DNA of 64,000 nt, taken from the NCBI GenBank assembly GCA_039602395.1, contig JBCNJP010000008.1, positions 16,746,354 through 16,810,353 of the forward strand, in the 5' to 3' direction. Shown here one piece after another: positions 34,522 to 46,413 of this stretch (position 1 is its first letter; each line of letters opens with the position of its first letter). The notes beneath the pieces are model-generated. The model searched no databases, was not told the origin of the DNA, and saw only the letters and a list, made by a program, of their open reading frames with translations. Both the position numbers and the translations under genes were made by a program. The stretch comes from Deinandra increscens subsp. villosa (lineage: Eukaryota; Streptophyta; Magnoliopsida; Asterales; Asteraceae).

Positions 34522-37504
34522 ATGGCTCCCCGTTTGAAGCGTGCGGCTAGACCCCCACAAGACCGCCTAGAGTATGTGAAATTTTTGTTAATTTTTGTTG
34601 GGACGGGTGAACAACTGTGATTAAAGGGGAGTGGGATTGATTTTGCGTGTTAAAAACATGAGAAAATTGGTTATTTGATTGAGTTACAGGTATCGAATGG
34701 AGAAGATGAGACTTTTCAATCGAACCAGGGGCTTTTCGATCAGGCTGAGAAGCTTTTCGATCGGCCCCCGGGACTTTTCGATTAGCGATTACCGAAGGCC
34801 AGGAGCTTCTCGATCGAGAGCTTATGCGTTTCTGATCGGAGCTTAGGCTTCTCGATCAGGAGTGTAGGCTTTTCGATCAGAAGCTTAGACTTCTCGATCG
34901 AAGAATACACTTTTCGATTAGGAGTCTCGGTAGCCTACTTCTTTTCGATCGGATGGATGTTTTTCGATCGAGAACCTAGTTCTTGATCGGAAAGGTACCT
35001 GATGATGTGTTTCGAATGATTTTCAGCTATTATTAAGGCTTTATGCTGCCCATTTTTTCGAGAAATCCTTATAACTGATGAATTTTTTGTCTGTTTTGGA
35101 TTTTATCTGTGTTTGTGAGTGCAGGGACTTGGAGTTTGTTAAAGATCACAATACAGTTGCCTATTTACCGGACCCGCCTGCAGAATACAGAGAAAAGTAC
35201 ATGTCTATGATAGAAGGTCTGAAACGGTGCTGTTTACACTATGCTCTTACCACAAACCCTGTTATCTGCAAGCGTATGCAACAGGAATTCTGGAAGACCG
35301 CATATGTGTCTGATGACGGAAAGCTGATCATAGCCAAGATACAAGCAACAGCAGTGGTTTTAATTGAAGAGAATTTCAGACATGCTCTCAGACTAATAGA
35401 TGTTGCTGGTGATCCCATTGCCCTGGATAAAGCAATGGTTACTCAGTGCCTAAAAGAAATGGGATATCACATAGTATCTCCTCCCACAATGAAGGCTCTC
35501 CTTCCACTATACTGGAGAATGTTGACTCACTACCTGCAAAAGTGCGTAATTACCAAAAAGAGTTCAACATATCAACTGAACCAAGTGCACACCCATGCTA
35601 TGGTGTCACTAGTAAGAGGGGTTTGTTTCAACTAGTCCAGGTTGATTTTTGAAGATGTCAAGGCGGTAGTGACCAGAGATAAGAAATTTGCTGCTGTCCC
35701 AAGGTTTATACAACTGGCTCTGGATTCAAGATATCCATTCTTGAGGAAGTCCAATGATACACATGACACCAAACCAATGGGGATTGAGGTTTTCCCGATG
35801 ATTAACCCCAAGAAGAAATTGACTGATAAGGTTCCATTTGGTGATAAGTTTGGTGAATTTGCTGAGATTGCAAGAGAGGAGGTTCCTGTACAGAGAAATT
35901 CTATCATTGAAGAAGAACACAATATGCCTTCCGCTCAGAATCCAGTTAGTGAAATCTCAGATAGTTCAGATTGGGAAGACTTTGATCTAGAAGACGTGCA
36001 GATTGGAGCTTTGCATTTTGATGAAAGTGACACTATAAACTATGATTCCTATCTTAATGACATAGAAGTTAAGGATGTTGAGACTGAGACTGCCGAGATT
36101 CCATTGATAAGAAAACGAAAAGCCACGAAGGATCCTCCCCTTGGTGCTTCTGTTACAGAAGATCTGACTGAAACTGTGAAGGTTGCTACACAACACACAG
36201 AAGAAGTTCCCAATGATCCTAGAAGAAGAAGATTGGATCTAAGAGTGCCACCCACGACCTGTCCAAGTGCGGGTCAATCATCTTCACAACCCAGAGCCCA
36301 AGACAAAGGGAAAGTAGTAGAAACACCAGAGTACAGGTTAGAGAAGGAAATTAGAGCAGAAATTGAATATCTGAAAGCCCAAAATGCAACTCAAAGTGAA
36401 ATTATTGGAGATTTAATTGACATTCAGAAGGTCCACAACACTGAATTGGAGAATCAAAAGAAGGTGAACAGAGAGTTTGTAAGGCAGCTCAGAGAGTTGC
36501 ATAAGCTGATCAAGTAGCTCAATTCTGACAAATCAAGCAAGACAAACCCTAGGAAAGATGATAAAGGTGATCCATGCAATAAAGAGAGTGGTTCTGGTAC
36601 CAGTGGTTCCTCACTATCACCAGTTTTTTACTTTGAAGCTGATATTCCAGAAGCATCAGGCCCTGCAATTCCTGAAGGTACCAATGAAGATAAAGATCCG
36701 ATGATTCGAGATTATATGACTGCACCTGCTTCTGAGTTCGATGGTGGTTGGGATGCACAAACGTTTGCTTATCCTCCTGAAAAATACTTGATTCAGCTTG
36801 GTGAGCATTATCATGATAGAAGAGGAATTACTGCAGATGTGAAGTCGTGGATGTTTGATGGAGAAAAGAATATGTTTGTGGTTAGGAGGAAGGGTCACAA
36901 TCCATTGGAATACTACAAGTGCTGGACTCAGTTTTACTCCTGGACGACGGTGGATTTGACAATGTTATACAAGGCACCCTTCTCCAACCCATCGCAAAAT
37001 GAATATGCAAAGCATTTTTATAAGAAATTGCAGCATGCTGTGCTTAGCAAGTTCAAGAAGTTTGAAGACTTTCCACACCAGAAGTCATACGTGAAGATGT
37101 ACCGTGGTGTATTTAAGCTGAATGAAAAGAAGGATGGGAAGCAGAATGAGAACAAGAATTTTAGCAATGTTTTGCACCCCCCGACAGAAAAGACTAAAAG
37201 TATTCCTCTGCCAATGAGGCATCCTGAAGGATGCTTAGATGACTTCCAGACATGGGCATACAGTGATTATACCGGTCAAGCTAAAATAATTTGTAAGTCA
37301 AAAACTATGAGCATCATGGAAGTTCATGATTTGATGAGGTTTTACAAGAAGGACATACTGGTGTTGTCCAAGCATCAAATTGAGAGTTCTAAAGAGACTG
37401 AAGAATATGCAAAGAGCTACACTAGAGCTGTGGCAGAAATTGTGGAAAAGGAGCTGTGGTATGATCTAGCTACAGTGTATTTATCCAAGAAGTTCTGTAT
37501 GTGA
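34522..37504 (+). pseudogene. ORF3 ('env-like') gene of element A, two exons
   Basis: Exon 1 (34522-34571) encodes MAPRLKRAARPPQDRL. A GTATGT donor at 34572 and a TGCAG acceptor ending at 35124 define a 553-base intron whose removal gives one long frame (35125-37504), broken only by TAG at 35633 and 36515. The product would be about 810 residues: a helical N-terminal half, an acidic Ser-rich stretch (about 35950-36060), a basic RKRKAT segment, a coiled coil (about 36330-36510), and a C-terminal block with VVRRKGHNPLEYYKCW. No signal peptide or transmembrane helix is seen. It lies 32 bases before the LTR, the place of the Sirevirus extra ORF. Function is unknown. Confidence 0.75.
34572..35124 (+). 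other. Intron of ORF3 carrying the CTTTTCGATC array
   Basis: GT-AG intron joining two parts of one reading frame. Bases 34707-34997 carry about fifteen copies of CTTTTCGATC, CTTCTCGATC or the inverse, the same motif as in the leader of this element. No coding signal. Confidence 0.75.
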
Positions 37505-37526
37505 ATGCTGTCTAATGCTAAAGCCT

Positions 37527-37536
37527 AGGGGAAGAT
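37527..37536 (+). promoter_or_regulatory. Polypurine tract of element A
   Basis: AGGGGAAGAT directly before the 3' LTR. Confidence 0.85.
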
Positions 37537-37984
37537 TGTAGAGACCCGAATTTGTGAGGCTTTTGCATTAGAAATCCTTTTGGGCTAGTTTAATTGTAAA
37601 TTGGGCTATAATTGTAAATAGGTTGTGTGGGCTTGTGATTTGGTTGAAATAGGCCCTATAGGGCGAATTCTTTTGGCTTGTTGATCAAGCATAGGATTCC
37701 TATATAAGGAATAGGTAGCTACTTGTTTAGGGTTGTTGCTTCTATTGGTGTTTCTTGTGTGTTTTGCGATTCAAGGTGTACCGAAATTCTCATAGAGAAT
37801 TTCGGCTTTCAAGGTGTAGTAATCGGATTTTGTTCAAGCATTCTCAATCGGTTTGTGTTTTTCTTAATTGTTTCCTTACATTTGTTATTGATGTTCGATT
37901 TAACTTGAATCATCTCTAGTCACTGGATTCCGCTCGGTGACTATAGACTTTGATATCGCGTGAGGGGTTGAATTGATCCTTACA
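37537..37984 (+). repeat. 3' LTR of element A
   Basis: 448 bases matching the 5' LTR with about eleven substitutions and one single-base gap by eye. Followed by the target duplication atcca. Confidence 0.92.
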
Positions 37985-38190
37985 ATCCAGAGCTCTCACT
38001 TTCCATTGTGTCCTGATCGACCCCGATTCAACTTACCACTACTATACTACCCACGATGGGTATACTTTCATGTTTAATGTGGTGAAATAGTATTTGTCAA
38101 GTAAATAAGGTATTATAAATTTAAATGCTTAAAAAGTGCTAAAAAGGTTCGAAAAAATATAGCCATATTTTATATACACCTCAGCACACA
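37985..38190 (+). repeat. Right end of the Athila-type LTR
   Basis: Resumes the sequence that was cut at 10704 by element A and ends in CAGCACACA about ten bases before a PBS-like site. No coding. Confidence 0.55.
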
Positions 38191-38200
38191 CCAAGTTTTT

Positions 38201-38218
38201 TGGTAACGTTGTCGGGGA
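38201..38218 (+). promoter_or_regulatory. Athila-type PBS, degenerate
   Basis: TGGTAACGTTGTCGGGGA resembles the Athila PBS (TGGCGCCGTTGCCGGGG, tRNA-Asp type), with several transitions. Confidence 0.6.
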
Positions 38219-38383
38219 CACAAACGAGGATTTGAAAAAAGTCCAAGTTAGCGGCCTAGCCAATAGTTAGATTAGTTTTTATTTCTTCTTTATTAGTTTA
38301 AATTTTAATTTTGTTTATCTTTTTCTTTTATTTTTTCTATTTTCCTTCTACTCATCTATCTTTCTCTGAGAAATATTGCAAGG

Positions 38384-38830
38384 ATGGATACTAATCCGGA
38401 GGAATATTTCAGTTATAATGATAGATGGCCTCAATCTGTTTTGTGTAGAATCTGCAGCGGTCCCCATTACTCTCAGAACTGCTACATATTAGCACAAACA
38501 CCTGCGTTCTTGCGAGTGGATAAACCACCAGATGAGTCCCCCAGTCATAATTATAGTTCTTTTTCACAACCTTTGCAAAATAATAATTTTTGCCAAAAGA
38601 TTAATCAACCTAATCTTAACCAAAATTTCTGGAAAGAAAATATTGAAACGCAAGGTTTTGAAAATGAACCATCTACTTCAACCTCTACTTCTTGTTCCCA
38701 TGATTTTTTCTTTATCCGTATGACATGTAATGAGCAAAACTCGCAAGGCACAAGCTTTGCTTACACACCACGTACAGAAGAACCACCTTATATACGTCCT
38801 AAGTCAGATCTTGAAGAAACCTGGAAATGA
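38384..38830 (+). pseudogene. gag: Short gag remnant of the Athila element
   Basis: ATG at 38384 opens 148 codons. A knuckle-like motif, CRICSGPHYSQNC (C-x2-C-x3-H-x4-C), lies close to the start, as in the late part of Athila Gag. The capsid region that should precede it is missing, so the element lost most of gag. The frame then shifts near 38820. Confidence 0.6.
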
Positions 38831-40554
38831 AGAAATGAGGCTACAGCTTGGAGATCATAAGCTATCTGTAAAGATCGAAAGATCTCTCGGAAATCCCATT
38901 TCTGATGATCCTCCTTGGTTGCACGAAGTAGAAGAAGAAGAAGAACTCACCCAGGAAACCCTAGAAAGGGAGACAAACCCATCTCCTATCACCGATCACG
39001 CGAAGCATGAGTCTATCCATTCTATTCACGCCAACTCAGAAGACGAAGATTCCAACAGCACGCCGGCAGCTGCGAATCAATCGACGCTGGAACTAAACGA
39101 CTCCCAGAACACCTGGAGTGTGCCTTCCTGGATGACGACCACAACTCGCCTGTGATCATTTCTGCACGCTTAAGCCCACAAGAAAAGGAAGTATTACTTG
39201 CAATTCTACAAAAGCACAGAAAGCCTATAGCATGGAAGCTATCGGATATCAAAGGAATAAGCCCATCGCTCTGCACTCACAAAATCCTAATGGAAGATGT
39301 GTATAAGCCCGTTGTCCAACGACAACGAACGGTAAACACCAACGTATAAGAGGTGGTAAAGAAGGAAGTTGTCAAACTTCTGGACGCTGGACTCATATAC
39401 CCCATATCTAACAGCCCATGGGTTAGCCTTGTTCAGGTGGTACCCAAGAAAGGAGGAATGATTGTCATCACCAATGACAAATATGAACTCATTCCTACTC
39501 GTACAGTTACTGGATGGAGAGTCTGCATAGACTACACAAGGCTAAATGACGCAACCCGAAAGGATCATTTTCCTCTGTTATTCATAGACCAAATGCTAGA
39601 GCGTTTGTCTGGATACATGTACTATTGCTTCCTCGACAGTTTTTCCGGGTACTTTCAGATCCCTATAGATCCGGAAGATCAAGAGAAAATGACATTACAT
39701 GTCCATACGACACCTTCGCCTACAGACGCATGCCTTTTGGCTTGTATAATGCTCCTGCCACATTTCAGCGTTGCATGGCTGCCATTTTTTACGATATGAT
39801 CGAAAAATTTATGGAAGTATTCATGGATGATTTTTCTGTTTTTGGCAACTCATTTGACCATTTTCTGCAAAATCTTGAGAAAATGCTAGCCCGATGTGAA
39901 GAAACTAATTTAGCTCTCAATTGAGAAAAATGTCATTTTATAGTCCCAGAAGGCATAGTTCTTGGCCATAAAGTTCCCCAAGCTGGATTAGAAGTAAACA
40001 AAGCAAAAATAGACACTATCTCTCGTCTACCCCCTCCATCTTCCATTAGTGACATCCACAGTTTTCTGGGACACACAGGATTCTACTGATGTTTCATTAA
40101 GGACTTCTCCAAGATCTCTAGGCCCCTGACGAAACTGTTAGAGAAAGAAGCAATTTTCAACTTCGACAAAGATTTTACGAAAGCTTTCTCCCTCCTAAAG
40201 GACAAACTTGTCCATGCACTAATTATGATTGCGCCAGACTGGTCTCTCCCCTTTGAGATCATATGTGATGCAAGTGACTATGCTGTGGGGTGCATTATTA
40301 GGTCAACGGAAAGACAAGCACTTCCATCCAATATACTATGCCAGTAAAATGCTTAACGATGCCTAGGAAAACTATACAATTACCGAAAAGGAGTTGTTGG
40401 CAGTGGTGTTTGCGTTCGATAAGTTTTGTTCTTATCTGGTGTTGTTAAAGACTATTGTTTTCACAGATCACGCAGCTATCAGATACCTCTTCAAAAAGAA
40501 AGATGCTAAACCAAGGCTCATCCGTTGGATTCTACTCCTTTGTAAAACCACTAA
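38822..40554 (+). pseudogene. pol: pol remnant of the Athila element (RT and part of RNase H)
   Basis: A possible protease end (MRLQLGDHKLSVKIE) is followed by reverse transcriptase in two frames: 39152-39700, with a TAA at 39347, then 39625-39924. The catalytic motif is FMDDFSVFG, typical of Athila-type Gypsy. Further stops lie at 39922 and about 40088, plus frameshifts around 40300. RNase H can be read at 40394-40550 (ELLAVVFAFDKF, TDHAAIRYLF) until the D LTR cuts it at 40555. The integrase is not in the window. It is clearly inactive. Confidence 0.8.
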
Positions 40555-40910
40555 TGGATCTTACTACTGCATGATTCGGTAATCGGAGAAACACAAACAA
40601 GTAAATGAAGCTTTGCTTTATTGATTCACTTACAGAGATTACACAAAGTCTAGAGAGAGAGAGAACACACTCAGTTACACACATTTAAGATGTAGAAAAT
40701 GATAGTTGTAACTAACTCTCTCTAACACGAACTATTTATAGTCACTACCATACTGGCCGGCATACCACCCGGCGGACCATTTGGTACGCCCGTACCATCT
40801 GGTACGGCTGACCATCTGGTACGGCCAGTTGACTAACTTGACTCACACAGATGCTCTAGATTAGATACAATACACGAGACACAATGTTAGCATAGGAATA
40901 TGCTCTAACA
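40555..40910 (-). repeat. 3' LTR of element D
   Basis: The 356-base LTR runs from TGGATCTTACTACTG to GCTCTAACA. The array of CCGTACCATCTGGTACGG (a near-perfect palindrome) and GGCGGACCA half-sites is at 40752-40835. TATA on the minus strand is at 40732-40740. Confidence 0.85.
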
Positions 40911-42570
40911 AAGTCCCCCTTAATGTGTATTGTAGCTAGCTATCTATCTATCTAACAAAACTTCAGCCTTCAATCTTTAGCATCACTGCGTCTGATCTTC
41001 AACTTGAAATCTTGTCAGAAATAGAGCTTGCATTGCTGGATCAATCTTGAACATTCTTTGAACTTCAAGATCCATTTGCGAAAGATATAACATACTCTCC
41101 CTTTCACCATGCTTGAGTCTTGTCACACAGATAACCTGCAATTTCAGAAGACGGAAACGCGACTTTTTTTTTTGAAAATTAATTTAATCTTGGCGCAAAA
41201 CTTCTCTTCGAGAATCCAAGATATAGTTTTGAAATTTTGATTTTGTATCATGTATCGATCGGCCGAAAACAAATAAGAAACAAAATCTTTTTGGCTTTTT
41301 GAAAATTTATATCAAAACACACCTACAATCTTTTTGGAATTTTCAGATATGAAACATAAATGCAATATAAAATCAAACACTATTTTTGTCTTTTGCAAGA
41401 AAGATCACAACTTGAGATCATAACGAACATAACATGCTGAACTACACTTCAATTTCAATTACTCCAGCACATAAGTCATGTTGATTACTGATATAATTCG
41501 TCCATCTTAAACTCAGGCACAATCATACTCATAACATCTGGATATGTTATTGTATTGATTAGATTTGCTTTGACCAGTGTACCCGACACTATAAAACATA
41601 CTCTGATATGCATTTGCTTTTTATATAACACTTTGTGTTTTCATTTGTGATTTAATCACATAATGATTATATTCATGATATCGTCAACTGTGTTCCATGC
41701 AAAAAGAAATAAGAACGTTAAATCGTCTACCTTAAGGTCGATCTTTCGTTACGCAGATAAGGTCTCGGATTTAACACAATAAGAAAATAAAACAAGTTGA
41801 AATTGTATAACCCAACAACAATCAGGTCGATACTTCCGTATACGCAGAGAAAGTCCGATGAGTTATACGAAACACCAAAGAAAATAAAGCAGAACGTCAA
41901 ATGAACAACAATCAGGTCGGTCTTGTGGACACGCATAGAAAGTCCGACCGTTTGACAAAATAAAGAAAATCAAACAAGTTTAAATCTTTACAAAATAAAC
42001 ACATGTATACACAGTGACTTCTCATTTTTTTTTCTTTACACATCTTTTTCTTGATATATCATGAGATATGCATCAAGATGTTGTTCACTTGGTCAAGCAT
42101 TAGTATTTTAATGTATATCACTTTTGAATACTTTTTGATTTAATGCCAAGCGTACCAAGCACATCGAGCAATGATCTTATGGCTTTTTCATCTATTTTAT
42201 CCACGAGTCAGACACGTAAGCCAATGTACCATCATTTCCCATTTATGTCGGATCAATTTCTCATGTTTTCAATGTTTTTGTATTTTTCCTTTTTCTCCCC
42301 CTTAAAATGAAAACTCTATTTTTGGATTTTCATTAAAAGAAAAACACAAAGACACTACTTTTGGTTTTTCAATTTTCTCCCCCTAAACTACATACGGAAT
42401 GTAAAAGAAAGAAAATTGACCAATCAATACTGATACCTTTTCCGTTTAGCTTTCCATCACCAACGGGTCTTCTAGAAGTAAAAACGCAGAATACTTCTCC
42501 ATCAGCAACTTTTTCAATCACCAACGGGTCTTCTAGAAATACCTGCACACTGGTTTTTAAAAAATTAGTA
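40911..42570 (-). other. PPT and 3' non-coding region of element D
   Basis: PPT is at 40911-40920. No ORF. It is collinear with the F region 51375-53039. The conserved GATGTGCTTGGTACG-type motif is at 42148-42165 and three stem-loop cassettes lie at 41717-41956. Confidence 0.7.
41717..41956 (-). other. Three stem-loop cassettes in element D
   Basis: Cassette 1 (41717-41775): GTTAAATC/GATTTAAC. Cassette 2 (41805-41868): GTATAACCC/GAGTTATAC, one mismatch. Cassette 3 (41896-41956): GTCAAATGA/CCGTTTGAC, with a G-U pair. In element sense the inner hairpin of cassette 2 is ATAC-GGAA-GTAT, with a GNRA loop. Loops share the words TTTCTCTGCG and CGACCTGATTGTTG. Confidence 0.75.
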
Positions 42571-42574
42571 CTCA

Positions 42575-45026
42575 AATGACCCAAAGCACACAACTTCTGA
42601 TCGACCAGTGTCTTCCGTAAAATCATTTGCAGCCTTGGTGACCATCTTAGGTCGCCACTGCATTTTTGGTTTTTAATGAGTCACTTCCAGTGGATGAACT
42701 ATCCATACTTGAATCATATTTACAAAATTGTTTCTTTGAAGATTTAAATGATGTGGATGTGGACTCAGTAAAAACTCTGCCTGATTCATCAATAAATGTG
42801 GCAGATTTGTTAGAAAATGATCTTTCGACATTTGCAGGACAATCCTGTGCCATGTGTCCCTTTCGGCGACATTGATAGCACAAACGATATGATCGTTTAG
42901 ATTGTGGTTTGCCCTGAAATTTACGACATCTTTCATCAGATTTATAACTATCAGAATAATCATCAAATGCTTAAAACCGATTATTATGCACCCATTTGGA
43001 AGTCGAACTTCGAAGAGGCGAATTTGAACCAGATGAAGAAGACCATCCATAATGTCTTTGACCAACCAACGGGAGACGAATTTGAGAAAATCTTCCTCTT
43101 TAAATCTTTCTTCGATTGTTGACTCCCGAATCCTTTCTCCATTGTAGACATGAACACCTGAGCCAAATGATAAATTTGATCAAGGTTCGTATCTTTCTTT
43201 TCTTTTGGAGCTTTCTTGGGCATGTTCTTTTTGTCTTTCTTTCCAAATTTCTTGTGCTCACTACCCAAACCAGAGTGTTTGTAACCTGGTAACTTTGATA
43301 AGTCTACTTGAGAACTCGAGGGACCAGTTTTAGCAGCTTGATTGAATGAAGCTTTAATATCCTTAAATTTGTTATCTTCGACCAGCTTTGCAGCAACATT
43401 TTCTTCATTCAATTGCTTTTCATCTTTTTCAACCTGTTTCCCAGCAGAAATAACCCCCTCCTCTGAAATAAACCCACCAGAGACAAACTTAGCAGTAGGT
43501 TTGTTAAGCAGACTATCCACCTTCACCATTGTCTTGTTAGTTTGAGACTTTGATTTCTTTTTCTCAGATTTCTTAGAACCAAATTCAGAATAATCACCAT
43601 TTGCATCAGAAGGTTTGACATCAGCCAGAGGACCAGTTTGAATCACCGGGGGTGGTAATTGATTAAATTCTTCTCCTCCAAACACTTTCTTAAAATTATC
43701 ATCGTTGCACAAGTAGCTGGTGAATGAATGTGAATTTGTCAGATTATTCAACTATCTTTTAAGATCCAAAACCTCAACATTTAAGTCGGATATCTTCTTT
43801 TGAGCTTCACCCAATGCCTTTTCGGAATCGATTAACTTTTCTGAAGCTCTGTTTGATAAGAACTTTTCTCTTCTCATTTTATCATGAGCATGATACACTT
43901 CTTGCGTAATTTTCTTCACCCTTTCCTCATGAATCTCAATACTTCTTGTCAATAACTTGTTGCCATGTGTCAAGGTTGTGACTTTATCGAGTAATTTTGA
44001 ATGTTCCCATTGACGATCATTTTCCTTAGCAGTAACTTCATCATGCGCTTTCTGAAGATCATTATACAATTGCTGAAGCGAATCCAATCTAGCTTTTAAC
44101 TTACTAAACATAGCATCAAATCGCCAATGGCATCTTTTGCTTCGTGCTCCCATTTTTCAGCATTTCTAACCAACTCTGCATTTTCATTTTGTAACTTCGA
44201 AATTTGTTGTTTATCTTTACCAACTTCTTTTGATAACTTTTCAATCTCAATCAGCAATTTGTCAATTGTCGTTTTTAAATCCTCAATTTCAATTTGAAAC
44301 TTCAATTCTTTCATAGTAGCTTTATTCTGAACACATTCTTCTTCTTTCTTGTGACTTTCATCACTTAAGAAATTAGAATCAGTAAACAATTCCCGAATCA
44401 TTGTCTTTTTATGTGAAATCACTTCACATTTATCAACCAGACGAGAAAATTTTGACATCAACTCTGGAATCTTTGAATTTTTGCTTGTGTCAATGACGGA
44501 ATCAGATATTTATTTAGCATTCTTCTTCCATTTCTCCAATTCTTTTATCAAAATACAATTTTCTTCGGTCAACTTTGTCATCTTCTTTTCTAACTCTTCA
44601 ATCTCACAGTTAGAACTCATGTTTGACATTCAATTCCGATAAAGTTGCATATTGTGATATTCACATATTGTTTTCAGATTGTCCCACAATACTTTTGATC
44701 TCCAACAATCCTTAAAATACACAAACAACTCAGTTGATATTGCCAACTTCAGAAATGCATGTCTTCTTTTCATTTTCATACTACTTCTTTTGTGCATCTG
44801 AAAGATCCATTTGCCATATGGGATCTCCATAAGAACTAGTTGGATAGACATATAGCGTATTGATCGGAATCCACAAATCTTTATCCACGGTATCAAGATA
44901 TGTTTTAAATTTCGCTACCCAACTCGAATAATCTTCAAACTTCATCAATTTTGGCACATTCTGACGATGACTCGCAACGAAAGCATCAATTTCTTTCATT
45001 TTGAAATCGGTGAAATCGTACGTCAA
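42575..45026 (-). pseudogene. gag: gag of element D, decayed
   Basis: Minus strand from about 45026 (MTYDFTDFKMKEIDAF). The capsid start is at 44781-45026, then the frame shifts (44630-44896). The first knuckle region seems deleted. Coiled-coil segments lie at 43752-44461. A Lys and Ser-rich tail follows at 42984-43751. The second knuckle, CYQCRRKGHMAQDC, is at about 42841-42880. The end, near 42575, resembles the end of F's Gag. At least five frame breaks. It is related to the D' and F Gags. Confidence 0.75.
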
Positions 45027-45560
45027 AACTTCAAACTCGAAAACGAAGATGATAGAATTTGATTTTGAATATCAACTTTGAACGAACAATGTAGAACTCG
45101 TCGAGACGATCGATTTGAGTACTTATGGCTCTCGTAGCGATTTCCGATGTAAAAGTTATGACACTTTTAAGAAACTGCCAGCGGACCAGATTCAGCGGAC
45201 TAGAATTGGTACGACGGACCAAAATGGTACGGCGGACCAAAATAACTGCCACAGACTAGACTTGAAGATTGCCTAGCGGACCAGATTCAGCGGACCACAA
45301 TCTCGATGAAGATTGCCTGGCGGACCAGCAGCGGACCAGATGTTCTTGAGGCGCACCAGAAGCGTACCACGCTGAATTCGATGGATTTTCGCGAATTTTG
45401 ACAATTTGGAAAGGAAGTTGCTTCAGAAAGGTGCGAAAACTCATAGGAACACTCAGAAATCATCTTTTACCTCGGAAACACTCGGAATTGGAAACATTTG
45501 ATGAAAAACGAAGAAAACCCACACTTTCTCACTATAGAAATCTGATAATTTATCAAAAAC
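45027..45560 (-). other. 5' leader of element D with motif array
   Basis: No gene. Bases 45178-45370 hold many GGCGGACCA, GGTACG and CGGACCAGAT words, the same motif as in the D LTR. The leader stops at 45560 without a PBS, where the D' LTR begins. Confidence 0.65.
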
Positions 45561-45912
45561 TGTTGAAGCATATTTCAGTGTCTAGTGCTAGGTCTTGGTG
45601 TAGTGTCTTTGTAATAGTTAGTTTGTGCTTTCTGGTCTCAGCGGACCAGGTGCGGACCAGATGGTACGCCGGACCATCTGGTACGCTGGTTAGTTGGTCC
45701 GCTGACCAGAACACCTATATATATGTTTAGCTCATTTAGAGAGTTGTAGTTGTGAGGTTTTGAGCTGTTAACTGTGTGTTTTCTAAGGTGTAACCTGTAA
45801 CTCTCTGTAACTCTCTCTCTGAAGGTTTGAGCAATAAACGAAGTGTTATTTACCTTGTTGTTTACCAAATCTGTGATCACGATGCATTAGCAAGATCGAT
45901 TATGTCTTCTCA
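45561..45912 (+). repeat. 5' LTR of element D'
   Basis: The 352-base LTR runs from TGTTGAAGCAT to GTCTTCTCA. The array of GCGGACCAG and GGTACGC words (45638-45710) ends about 6 bases before the TATA box at 45716-45724. Confidence 0.85.
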
Positions 45913-45914
45913 AG

Positions 45915-45926
45915 TGGTATCAGAGC
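45915..45926 (+). promoter_or_regulatory. Primer binding site of element D'
   Basis: TGGTATCAGAGC two bases after the LTR; initiator-Met type. Confidence 0.92.
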
Positions 45927-46413
45927 ACAGGTTTGCTCGTTGCATTGATCTACAGTTCGGTATTTGGAGTTTAGAGAGGGAAACAACGTTTTTGGTAAGA
46001 TTTCGTCTAATCCGACTCATGTTCACGTGAATTCAGTATGTTTTCTTTGTTCAAATTGTTTCTGGATCACTTTCGCTGAGTGCTGGAGTGATTAGAAGTC
46101 TGGAAAACCAAAATTTTCCAGAATTTTCGAGTTTTTGTCAAAATTGAAACTGGTCCGGTGCTGGTCCGGAGTTGGTCTGTTCAGTTGTTCTTCATATTCT
46201 GATCCGTGGCAGTTTCACCGGACCACATCTGATCCGCAGCAGTTATTCCAGCGTATCACTTGGTCCGCGCATAATTTGATCCGGCGGACGATTTGGTCCG
46301 TATTTGGTCTGGTGACAAGATTTGATCCGCTGATTGTATTTTGGTCCGCGGGTTGTAAACTGATCCGGAGATCATTATTCTGGTCCGCCAGCACAGTTTT
46401 TAAGAAATCAATC
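45927..46413 (+). other. 5' leader of element D' with motif array
   Basis: About a dozen TGGTCCG or TGATCCG copies at 46150-46395, just before the gag start. The ORF through it is only a fortuitous extension of gag. Confidence 0.75.

Larger units (their letters stand above)
10705..37984 (+). mobile_element. Element A: complete Sirevirus-type Copia element with nested insertions
   Basis: LTRs at 10705-11153 and 37537-37984, a PBS, gag, pol in the order PR-INT-RT-RH, ORF3 and a PPT. Five-base target duplications (atcca) lie at 10700-10704 and 37985-37989. It inserted into an Athila LTR. Without nested element B it is about 13.2 kb. The two LTRs differ at about a dozen positions by eye in roughly 449, so A is clearly older than the nested B and C. 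All its ORFs carry stops or frameshifts, so this copy is inactive. Confidence 0.92.
40555..45560 (-). mobile_element. Element D: pol-less Gag-only element, left part (minus strand)
   Basis: On the plus strand: 3' LTR, PPT, 1.7 kb of non-coding DNA with stem-loops, gag, and leader with motif array. The 5' LTR and PBS are missing because element D' is inserted in the leader at 45561. There is no pol between gag and PPT. The layout is the same as in F. Confidence 0.8.

Noticed and set aside
34522..37504. True viral envelope gene
   Set aside because: No signal peptide, transmembrane helix or cysteine pattern; 'env-like' describes position only.
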